A stretch of 64,000 nucleotides of DNA from UBA4064 sp050179135 (lineage in GTDB: Bacteria; Desulfobacterota; Desulfobacteria; Desulfobacterales; Desulfatirhabdiaceae): assembly GCA_050179135.1 (NCBI GenBank), contig JBFXFK010000001.1:1-64000 (forward strand). The letters are read 5' to 3'. Position 1 is the stretch's first letter. Each line of letters starts with the position of its first letter. The translations under genes were made by a program, and so were the position numbers. This document shows positions 1 through 6,896 of this stretch, piece by piece. The notes under the pieces were generated by a model that searched no databases, had not been told where the DNA came from, and saw only the letters and a program-made list of their open reading frames with translations.

Positions 1-74
1 TGGCTGAGGGACGAGGATTCGAACCTCGGTTAACGGGGCCAGAACCCGTCGTCCTACCGCTAGACGATCCCTCA
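1..74 (-). tRNA. tRNA-Gln (anticodon CUG)
   Basis: On the minus strand a complete cloverleaf is readable. The 7-bp acceptor stem pairs TGAGGGA with TCCCTCA. The anticodon arm is ACGGG-TTCTGGC-CCCGT, which puts CTG at positions 34-36, and the T arm carries the GTTCGAATC core. The 3' G-CCA is encoded at positions 1-4. It lies 52 bp downstream of gltX on the same strand. That neighbour fits a lineage in which GltX may also charge tRNA-Gln before amidation, but this is inference because no gatCAB gene is in the window. Confidence 0.93.
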
Positions 75-126
75 ATAAATAATTGAGTTGTTTTTAACCA
101 AAATGCCGTGAATCGTCAAGAAAATT

Positions 127-1533
127 CTATGGATTCCTGCTTTGTATAAAATTTATCGCACGCGTGATCCGGTTCAGAACTTTTTCCCTGCCGATAATTT
201 CGATGATTTCAAATATGCCCGGGCTGGCGGTTTTGCCGGTCAGGGCCACCCGAACCGGCTGGGCAATTTTGCCCAGTTTCAGGCCGGTTTGTTCCATGAC
301 CGAAAGAAATGCCTGTTCCAGATTTTCTTTTGTCAAATCCGTCAGCGCGGCAATCGCTTCATGAAGCAATTGAAGTGGCCCGAAGGCATCGGGTGTCAGG
401 AATTTGGATGCCGCATCCGGTTCATGGACAATGTCGTCCAGATAATAAAATGACGCTGCAGCGGCCATTTCCGCCAGTGTTTTGGCCCTGGCATTCAATG
501 TTTCAACCACCTGATTCAAAAAATGCCCCTTTTCCGCGGGATATCCAAGATTCTTTAAAAAAGGCAGCAAATGGTCGGACAGTTCATCCGGGGGCATGGC
601 CTTGATATGATCGGCATTCAATGCCAGAAGCTTGTCCATGTCAAAAACACCGGCCGATTTTCCCATATTCTCCAGATTGAATTTTTCAATCAGCTCACTG
701 CGGGTAAAAATTTCCTGATCCCCGTAAGACCAGCCCAGGCGCACCAGATAATTGATCATGGCCTCCGGCAGAATTCCCATATCCCGGTAAGCGGTTACCG
801 ACATGGCGCCATGACGCTTGCTGAGGCGCGTCTTGTCCTTGCCCAACACCATCGGCACATGTCCGAACACCGGAAGTTCCGCACCCAGCGCCAGATACAG
901 CATAATCTGACGCGGGGTATTGTTGACATGGTCATCACCCCGGATGATGGTATTGATGCCCATGGCAATGTCGTCCACCACCACGACAAAATTGTAGGTC
1001 GGGGCGCCGTCGCTGCGTTGAATGATAAAATCATCCTGTTCGGAATTCTGAAAAACAATGTTGCCCTTGACCACATCATGAATGACCGTGGCGCCGAATT
1101 GCGGCGCCCGGAAGCGGACCACGGCGCCCGGTGTTTTGGGCAAGGCTTTGTCCCGGCATGTCCCGTCATATTTGGGTTTGCCACCGGTTTTCATGGCTTT
1201 CTGGCGCATCTCTTCGACCTGTTCCACAGAGCAGGTGCAGTAGTAGGCATTTCCGGAATCAAGCAGTTTTTGAATGAATTCCTGATAAATGTGAAATCGT
1301 TGGGACTGAAAGTAGGGTCCGTCATCCCAGTCGATCCCCAGCCAGTTCAGTGCTTCAAATATGGCATCGGCAGACTCCCGGGTCGATCGGACCGTATCCG
1401 TGTCCTCAATCCGAAGAACAAATTTCCCCCCGGTATGCCGGGCATACAGCCAGTTAAACAGGGCGGTTCTGGCGCCGCCGACATGAAGATAGCCGGTTGG
1501 GCTGGGTGGAAAGCGTGTGACAATCTGTTTCAT
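127..1533 (-). CDS. gltX: Glutamyl-tRNA synthetase
   Basis: Class I aminoacyl-tRNA synthetase of 468 residues that attaches glutamate to tRNA-Glu in the cytoplasm. The N-terminus carries the HIGH-type signature (FPPSPTGYLHVGG) and the KMSKS-type loop reads TRLSKRHG. Both are typical of GltX, and the length is normal. The reading frame is open 31 codons further upstream, but the ATG at 1531-1533 has a GGAG ribosome site just ahead and starts exactly at the conserved MKQIVTRFPPSP, so the longer form is rejected. The tRNA-Gln gene follows on the same strand. Whether the enzyme is discriminating or also charges tRNA-Gln cannot be read from the sequence with confidence. Confidence 0.96.
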   Translation of the reverse strand: MKQIVTRFPPSPTGYLHVGGARTALFNWLYARHTGGKFVLRIEDTDTVRSTRESADAIFEALNWLGIDWDDGPYFQSQRFHIYQEFIQKLLDSGNAYYCTCSVEQVEEMRQKAMKTGGKPKYDGTCRDKALPKTPGAVVRFRAPQFGATVIHDVVKGNIVFQNSEQDDFIIQRSDGAPTYNFVVVVDDIAMGINTIIRGDDHVNNTPRQIMLYLALGAELPVFGHVPMVLGKDKTRLSKRHGAMSVTAYRDMGILPEAMINYLVRLGWSYGDQEIFTRSELIEKFNLENMGKSAGVFDMDKLLALNADHIKAMPPDELSDHLLPFLKNLGYPAEKGHFLNQVVETLNARAKTLAEMAAAASFYYLDDIVHEPDAASKFLTPDAFGPLQLLHEAIAALTDLTKENLEQAFLSVMEQTGLKLGKIAQPVRVALTGKTASPGIFEIIEIIGREKVLNRITRAINFIQSRNP

Positions 1534-1969
1534 ATACTGTCTCCAAGTAATTTGCTTTAGAAAATTTGGTCCAATAAGGGTATCTTCAGGATTCAGGGAG
1601 CCGGTTTTGGTGGTTTTCCTGTGCAACGGTCCACAAAGTCAACAAAGTCAACAAAGTCAATCCAGTCCATTTTGAACTGTCGCCCTCAACCCGGTGTACG
1701 GCCAAATCCCCAATCCTGACCATTCTGAAAATTTCTTTGACTAACAAGAAAGAATATAGTATTAGTCATAAGTAATTGATGGTTTCATTTATAACGCACT
1801 GCCTGTCCGATCCATCAGAAAACCACATCAATTAAAGCGGATAAGAATCTGGCGGATACAATCCAAAAATTGGGGTCGATTCAATTTTAATTCGCCAATT
1901 GAATTTTACAAATTTGACATGCTATCACATTCAAAAATCCATGACAACCCCCCATTCATGTAAAAGCGC
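1534..1969. other. Intergenic stretch, no gene seen
   Basis: No convincing reading frame. It holds the upstream side of gltX, a short period-9 tandem array at 1632-1660, and AT-rich sequence leading to the rpmF promoter. The two flanking genes are divergent, so promoters for both should lie here; only the rpmF one is clear. Confidence 0.6.
1632..1660. repeat. Period-9 tandem array (ACAAAGTCA units)
   Basis: Three consecutive copies of ACAAAGTCA. Arrays of period 9 with other core sequences recur at 25379-25436 and 31995-32035. Confidence 0.8.
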
Positions 1970-1998
1970 TTGACAAATTTCTTGACTTCAATTACTAA
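1970..1998 (+). promoter_or_regulatory. Sigma-70-type promoter for rpmF
   Basis: A perfect TTGACA (1970-1975), a 17-bp spacer, and TACTAA (1993-1998). It lies 64 bp upstream of the rpmF start in an AT-rich region and is the only strong promoter match in the gltX-rpmF divergent spacer. It would drive the rpmF-acyl-CoA dehydrogenase-fabG set. Confidence 0.6.
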
Positions 1999-2020
1999 GA
2001 CATGACGTTTTTTTTGAGTT

Positions 2021-2036
2021 ATTAGTAAATATTAAT
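2021..2036. promoter_or_regulatory. Imperfect palindrome between promoter and rpmF
   Basis: The 16-bp stretch ATTAGTAAATATTAAT matches its own reverse complement at 12 of 16 positions. It sits just downstream of the promoter, where a repressor of the fatty-acid cluster could bind. AT-rich DNA gives such palindromes by chance, so this is only a candidate operator. Confidence 0.25.
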
Positions 2037-2062
2037 CATTTATCATTATCAGGAGAACGATC

Positions 2063-2245
2063 ATGGCCGTGCCCAAGCATAAAACATCCAAGTCCAAAAG
2101 AGATAAACGTCGCACCCATCAGAAAATCGATGGCCCGGATGTATCGGTTTGCCCGGATTGCGGTGAACCCAAATTACCGCACCACGCCTGCGCAAAATGT
2201 GGCATGTACCACGGACGCAAGGTGATCGAGGTCAAAGCGGATTGA
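2063..2245 (+). CDS. rpmF: 50S ribosomal protein L32
   Basis: A 60-residue basic protein starting MAVPKHKTSKSKRDKRR, the L32 signature, with a zinc-ribbon formed by CPDC and CAKC. It is a component of the large ribosomal subunit. AGGAGA lies 7 bp before the ATG. rpmF heading a fatty-acid synthesis cluster is widespread in bacteria; here the usual plsX, fabH and fabD are missing and an acyl-CoA dehydrogenase follows 31 bp downstream. Confidence 0.97.
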   Translation: MAVPKHKTSKSKRDKRRTHQKIDGPDVSVCPDCGEPKLPHHACAKCGMYHGRKVIEVKAD

Positions 2246-2276
2246 TATTCATGACGGCTCTGTCAGGGGTGTTACT

Positions 2277-3923
2277 ATGAAAATGATCGGTTTGGATGAT
2301 GAATCCCGTCAGATGGCGCTGGATGTTGTCGACAAGCTCAAAGCCAGGGTTCTGACACGGGATGCCATTCTGGAATATGACAGAAAAGAGATATTTCCGG
2401 AAGATGTCATTCGAAAAATGCTGGGACCGGATATCGGTCTGCAACTTCTGTTTATTCCGGAGGCCTATGGTGGTATGGGCGGCGGCGCCAGGGACTGCTG
2501 CGAGCTGACCCGAAAAATGGCCGGAATATGTCTGGGCGTGGCAACAGCTTTTTTTGCCATTCAACTGGGGGCGGACCCGATCATTGTCGGTGGTACAGAG
2601 GCCCAAAAGCAAAAATGGCTGGGCGCCATTGCCGAGGGAACATCCCTGGTGGCCTATGCGGTTACCGAACCCAATGCCGGCAGCAACCTGGCCGCTTTAA
2701 AAACCCGTGCAGAACCGGTTATGAATGAATCCGGCCAGATCACCGGATATCGCATCAACGGGAACAAGCAGTTCATTTCCACCGGAGGCTATGCGGATTT
2801 TATCACGCTCCTGGCCGATACGGCGGAAGGACCCTCATTTTTCGTCGTGGAAAAGGGAACGCCCGGGTTTGACCAGGGAAAAAGCGAAGAAAAACACGGT
2901 ATCCGGGCTTCCAATACCTCACCGCTTTCTTTTACGGATGTCTTTGTTCCGATAGAGAATCTGGTGGGTGGTGTTCCGGGCATGGGCCTGAAGCAGGCCA
3001 ATGAGGTGTTTGGTTATACCCGGCTGATGGTGGCGGCCATGGCTCTTGGAGCGGCTGAGTCGGCCATGTCCATCGCCACGTCCTATGCCATGGACCGGAT
3101 CCAGTTCGGCGCGCCGCTGTCTGAAAAACAGGGCTACACCCACAAGCTGATTGTGCCCCATATCGTTCATCTGACCGCAGCCGACGCCTATATCGGGGAA
3201 ATTGCCGTCAGACTGGACAGTGGCGAATCCGATCTTCAGGTGGAAGGCGCCATTGCCAAAGTTTTTGCAACAGAAACCGCCAACCGGGCGGCGGATGATG
3301 CCATTCAGGCCCTTGGCGGGTATGGGTACATCACGGAATTTGTTGTGGAAAAAATCAAGCGGGATGTCAAGATCACCTGCATCTACGAAGGCACCAGCGA
3401 GATTCAGCAGAACATTCTCAGTACGTTCCGCTGGAAAAAAACCTGGAAAACCAAAGGCCGGTTTTATCTGGACATGGCCGAAGAGATGGACAGGCTGTGC
3501 ACGGAATTTCCGGATATCGGCGCCCGGTTTTATGCCCAATCCGCCCGAACCCTCAATCATCTGATTCTGCTGGCGCATGAAAAACGCCTGACCCGGGAAC
3601 AGTATGTCATGTTTCTTCTGGCGGACATGATGACCTATACGGAAGTGGGAATTGCATTGGCCAGAAAGGCCGCGTCCCTGACCCGAAACCAGGGCAACCT
3701 GGCAGAAATCCATCGGATTCAGTCCCGCATTTTTGCCGCTGAAACAGCCGGCCTGATTGCCGGAAACAGTCTCAAAATTGCCATGGGTTCCGGTACGGTT
3801 ACCGAAGCGGATATGCCTGAATTTTTAAACACAATCCAATATTCCGGCCTGGTTGCCGCAGCAGGAAACAGCATTGTAGATATGGATTTGGCAGCAAAAC
3901 ATATATTCAGGAAAGTGTCATGA
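2277..3923 (+). CDS. Acyl-CoA dehydrogenase family protein
   Basis: A 548-residue FAD-dependent acyl-CoA dehydrogenase, which would oxidise an acyl-CoA to the enoyl form with electrons passing to ETF. Residues 1-390 cover the usual N-terminal helical, middle beta and C-terminal helical domains. The catalytic-glutamate segment IYEGTSEIQ is present with Glu at about residue 371. About 150 further residues make a helical C-terminal extension beyond the common 380-400 residue form. The stop overlaps the fabG start (ATGA), so the two are translationally coupled. A degradative-type enzyme between rpmF and fabG is unusual; a role in acyl-chain supply or remodelling is inference only, and the substrate chain length cannot be told. 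Confidence 0.9.
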   Translation: MKMIGLDDESRQMALDVVDKLKARVLTRDAILEYDRKEIFPEDVIRKMLGPDIGLQLLFIPEAYGGMGGGARDCCELTRKMAGICLGVATAFFAIQLGADPIIVGGTEAQKQKWLGAIAEGTSLVAYAVTEPNAGSNLAALKTRAEPVMNESGQITGYRINGNKQFISTGGYADFITLLADTAEGPSFFVVEKGTPGFDQGKSEEKHGIRASNTSPLSFTDVFVPIENLVGGVPGMGLKQANEVFGYTRLMVAAMALGAAESAMSIATSYAMDRIQFGAPLSEKQGYTHKLIVPHIVHLTAADAYIGEIAVRLDSGESDLQVEGAIAKVFATETANRAADDAIQALGGYGYITEFVVEKIKRDVKITCIYEGTSEIQQNILSTFRWKKTWKTKGRFYLDMAEEMDRLCTEFPDIGARFYAQSARTLNHLILLAHEKRLTREQYVMFLLADMMTYTEVGIALARKAASLTRNQGNLAEIHRIQSRIFAAETAGLIAGNSLKIAMGSGTVTEADMPEFLNTIQYSGLVAAAGNSIVDMDLAAKHIFRKVS

Positions 3924-4666
3924 GACCAGCGGACAAACGGACAATTGTGGTCACGGGCGGATCACGGGGTATCGGACGGGCAATCTGTCTGGAATTTGCC
4001 GATGAATCCGCAACCATCTACTTCAATTATTCATCCAGCCACGATGCCGCAGCGGCCACGGTAGAAGAGATTGTCCGGGCAGGCGGAACGGCAAAAGGAA
4101 TACCGGCCGATATTGCATCGGAAACCGCCGTGTCCGCATTTTTTCAGCAGATTCTGTCAGAAACCGGACGGGTCGATGTGCTGGTCAATAATGCCGGTAT
4201 CACCCGGGACAACCTTCTGGTTCGCATGAAAGGCTCTGACTGGGATGAGGTCATGGCGGTCAACCTGAAAGGGGTGTTCCATTGCACCCGGGCGGTTGCC
4301 AAACCCATGATCAAACAGCATTCCGGATGCATCATCAACATGACATCGGTTGTCGGCGCCATGGGAAATGCCGGGCAGTCCAATTATGCCGCGGCCAAGG
4401 CCGGAATAATCGGTTTTACCAAATCCATGGCCAAAGAGCTGGCCTCCCGGAACATTACGGTCAATGCCGTGGCGCCGGGATATATCGAAACCGACATGAC
4501 CCATTCCCTGACAGAAAAAGTCAAGGAAACCATGGTCGGGCAAATTCCCCTGGGCCGTTTTGGAACACCTTCGGATGTCGCTCGAACCGTCCGCTTTTTG
4601 GCATCCCCGGATGCGGCCTACATCACGGGGCAGGTCATTCATGTCAACGGGGGGATGTATATTTAA
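3920..4666 (+). CDS. fabG: 3-oxoacyl-ACP reductase FabG
   Basis: A 248-residue short-chain dehydrogenase/reductase, the NADPH-dependent ketoreductase step of type II fatty-acid synthesis. The sequence has the TGGSRGIGRAI cofactor loop, NNAGITRDNLL, the Ser-Tyr-Lys catalytic set (with SNYAAAK), and the VAPGYIETDMT segment characteristic of FabG. It overlaps the preceding acyl-CoA dehydrogenase gene by four bases and is followed by acpP and fabF, which supports the assignment over a generic SDR. Confidence 0.95.
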   Translation: MRPADKRTIVVTGGSRGIGRAICLEFADESATIYFNYSSSHDAAAATVEEIVRAGGTAKGIPADIASETAVSAFFQQILSETGRVDVLVNNAGITRDNLLVRMKGSDWDEVMAVNLKGVFHCTRAVAKPMIKQHSGCIINMTSVVGAMGNAGQSNYAAAKAGIIGFTKSMAKELASRNITVNAVAPGYIETDMTHSLTEKVKETMVGQIPLGRFGTPSDVARTVRFLASPDAAYITGQVIHVNGGMYI

Positions 4667-4735
4667 GGATGAAGGCTGAAGGATAAAGGCTGAAGACTGA
4701 ATACTGAAGGATGAAGGATGAAGGTGGCCGCATAT
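4667..4735. repeat. Heptamer array (GAAGGCT/GAAGGAT type)
   Basis: Degenerate tandem 7-mers of the GATGAAG / GCTGAAG type directly after fabG. This is the reverse-strand form of the CTTCAGC/CTTCAGT array seen at 11089, 21941 and 55538. The rest of the spacer up to acpP holds GC-rich fragments and a short ACTCAAC array. Confidence 0.8.
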
Positions 4736-4880
4736 GGCTTTCAGGCAGGGCAGCCATCGGAGGCTCAGGCTGCCAGCGCTTCTCACTACGCAATACTCAA
4801 CACTCAAACAGATTGCCATATTCATCTGACATGTCGTCAGTGGACAGGCGATATTTATAATCATCAGGAGGATGCCGCTC

Positions 4881-5111
4881 ATGTCAATAGAAGATAAAGT
4901 CAAAAAAATCATAGCAGAAAAACTGGGAGTTGATCTGGTTGAGGTCAAGCCGGAAGCCTCATTTGTCGACGATCTGGGGGCGGACTCGCTGGACCTGGTC
5001 GAACTGATCATGTCCATGGAAGAAGAGTTTGACATTGATATTTCGGATGAAAATGCCGAAAAAATCGTTCGAGTCAAGGATGCGATCGAATTTGTCACCG
5101 CGCATTCCTGA
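4881..5111 (+). CDS. acpP: Acyl carrier protein
   Basis: A 76-residue acidic helical protein with the phosphopantetheine site DLGADSLDLVE, in which the serine carries the acyl chain during fatty-acid synthesis. An in-frame ATG at 4872 would abut the AGGAGG ribosome site (4866-4871) with no spacer. The ATG at 4881 has a 9-nt spacer and gives the standard MSIEDKVKKII start, so it is chosen. It is flanked by fabG and fabF. Confidence 0.97.
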   Translation: MSIEDKVKKIIAEKLGVDLVEVKPEASFVDDLGADSLDLVELIMSMEEEFDIDISDENAEKIVRVKDAIEFVTAHS

Positions 5112-5149
5112 TCTTATACTTTGAACTGTCACAATCTGCGGGTTCCATA

Positions 5150-5190
5150 AACAGAAGTCAGAATACAGAATTCAGAAGCCAGAATAAATA
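5150..5190. repeat. Heptamer array (CAGAAGT/CAGAATA units)
   Basis: Five consecutive 7-mers of the CAGAA(T/G)N type lie in the acpP-fabF spacer. The core differs from the CTTCAGC arrays but the period is the same. Confidence 0.75.
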
Positions 5191-5331
5191 GGGAATGGTT
5201 GCTGTTTATAAAAATGATATTTTTCTAATTTATTCTGAATTCTGCGTTTCCACAATTATTGACCGACAGCAGTATATATTTCCACTGTAATGAGATTTCA
5301 AATACGAAATGCTGAAAAACAGGGAGGTCTT

Positions 5332-6573
5332 TTGAAACGGCGAGTTGTCATCACGGGTATGGGGTTGGTCACGCCGATTGGCATTGGTTGTCAGGAGACA
5401 TGGGCTGCGCTTTGCGATGGCAAATCCGGAATTGCGGAGATCACCCGGTTCGATGCGTCGGCATTTGATACGAAAATCGCCGGAGAAGTCAAAAACTTTC
5501 ATCCGGAGGATTTTGTCCCCAAAAAAGAAGCCCGTCGGCTGGAACTGTTTATCGCCTATGCCATTGCGGCTGCCAGAATGGCGGTTGAAGATTCCGGCCT
5601 GGTCATCTCCCAGGACAATTGCCACCGGGTGGGGGTTTTTACCGGCTGCGGTCTGGGGGGGCTGAATGTGCTGGAATCCAATGCCAAACTGATTGATCAA
5701 AAAGGGCCTTCCCGGGTCAGTCCGTTTTTTATTCCCATGATGATCGGAAACATGGCGCCCGGCATGATATCCATTCATTTCAATGCCAAAGGACCCAATG
5801 CGTCCATTGCCACTGCCTGCGCCGCCGGGACCCATGCCGTGGGCGAGGCCTATAAAATCATTCAGAGAGGGGCGGCGGATGCCATGATCACCGGGGGCGT
5901 GGAGTCTGTGATTACGCCCACCTGTATCGCCGGGTTCAATGCCATGAAGGCCCTGTCCACCCGCAATGATGATCCTCAGAAAGCCTCGCGTCCCTTTGAC
6001 CGGAACCGGGATGGTTTTGTTGTGGGCGAAGGCTCCGGCATTCTGATTCTGGAGGCGATGGATCTGGCGCTGGAACGGGGCGCCCGCATTTATGCAGAAG
6101 TGGTTGGTTATGGCATGAGCGGAGACGCCTATCACATGACGGCGCCGTCTCCAAATGGTGAAGGCGCCGGCCGTTGCATGATGGCGGCCCTGACCGATGC
6201 CGGCATTTTGCCCCAATCCGTCGATCATATCAACGCCCATGGGACATCCACACCCATGAACGATCTGTATGAGAGTCTGGCCATCAAATCCGTTTTTGGA
6301 GATCACGCCAAACAGATTCCGATTTCCGCAACCAAATCCATGACCGGTCATCTTCTGGGCGGTGCCGGTGGAATCGAGGCGGTTTTTACGGCCCTGACCA
6401 TTTCAACCGGTGTGATTCCCCCCACCATCAATCTGGATAACCCCTCAGACGATTGTGATCTGGACTATGTGCCCCACGTGTCCCGAAAACAGCCCGTTGA
6501 TATTGCCATGAGCAATTCCTTCGGATTCGGCGGCACCAATGCCTGTCTGATATTGAAGGCGTTTCATGCCTGA
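5332..6573 (+). CDS. fabF: 3-oxoacyl-ACP synthase II (FabF)
   Basis: Condensing enzyme of fatty-acid elongation, 413 residues with the chosen start. The Cys-His-His triad is visible: TACAAGTHA with Cys163, NAHGTSTPMND, and TKSMTGHLLGGAGG. The C-terminal NSFGFGGTN loop is also typical. The frame is open from an ATG at 5290, but that start gives a 14-residue non-conserved extension. The TTG at 5332 follows an AGGGAGG site with a short spacer of 4 nt and gives KRRVVITGMG, the family N-terminus. It completes the acpP-fabF pair. Confidence 0.95.
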   Translation: MKRRVVITGMGLVTPIGIGCQETWAALCDGKSGIAEITRFDASAFDTKIAGEVKNFHPEDFVPKKEARRLELFIAYAIAAARMAVEDSGLVISQDNCHRVGVFTGCGLGGLNVLESNAKLIDQKGPSRVSPFFIPMMIGNMAPGMISIHFNAKGPNASIATACAAGTHAVGEAYKIIQRGAADAMITGGVESVITPTCIAGFNAMKALSTRNDDPQKASRPFDRNRDGFVVGEGSGILILEAMDLALERGARIYAEVVGYGMSGDAYHMTAPSPNGEGAGRCMMAALTDAGILPQSVDHINAHGTSTPMNDLYESLAIKSVFGDHAKQIPISATKSMTGHLLGGAGGIEAVFTALTISTGVIPPTINLDNPSDDCDLDYVPHVSRKQPVDIAMSNSFGFGGTNACLILKAFHA

Positions 6574-6896
6574 AACCGGAGATTTCAAATTTGATATTTA
6601 AGATTTGAAATCTCTAAAATTCTGGTATTTGAGATTTTGATTCCGAAAAGATGAGGGGAGACGACGTGTGCGACCATCCCCTTCATCCTTTTCCCCCTTC
6701 NNNNNNNNNNNNNNNNNNNNNNNNNNNNNNNNNNNNNNNNNNNNNNNNNNNNNNNNNNNNNNNNNNNNNNNNNNNNNNNNNNNNNNNNNNNNNNNNNNNN
6801 GCCTCATCTCTGTTTGACAACCGGACACCGGTGTTTATTTTGAAATCATTCAATATAATATCAATATCCGTTACCGGTTAAAGGAGGCAGACAGCC
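6574..6896. other. Intergenic stretch with a 100-N assembly gap (6701-6800)
   Basis: Known sequence on the left holds a degenerate AT-rich direct repeat (ATTTGA/GATTTGA type, 6584-6650). On the right, AAGGAGGC precedes clpB. The gap prevents any statement on a terminator for fabF or a heat-shock promoter for clpB. Confidence 0.9.

Noticed and set aside
571..1560. Long open frame on the plus strand opposite gltX
   Set aside because: Antisense to a well-conserved gene; its protein has no family features and no ribosome site.
5290..5331. Upstream ATG start for fabF
   Set aside because: Adds 14 non-conserved residues; the TTG at 5332 has a ribosome site and gives the family N-terminus.
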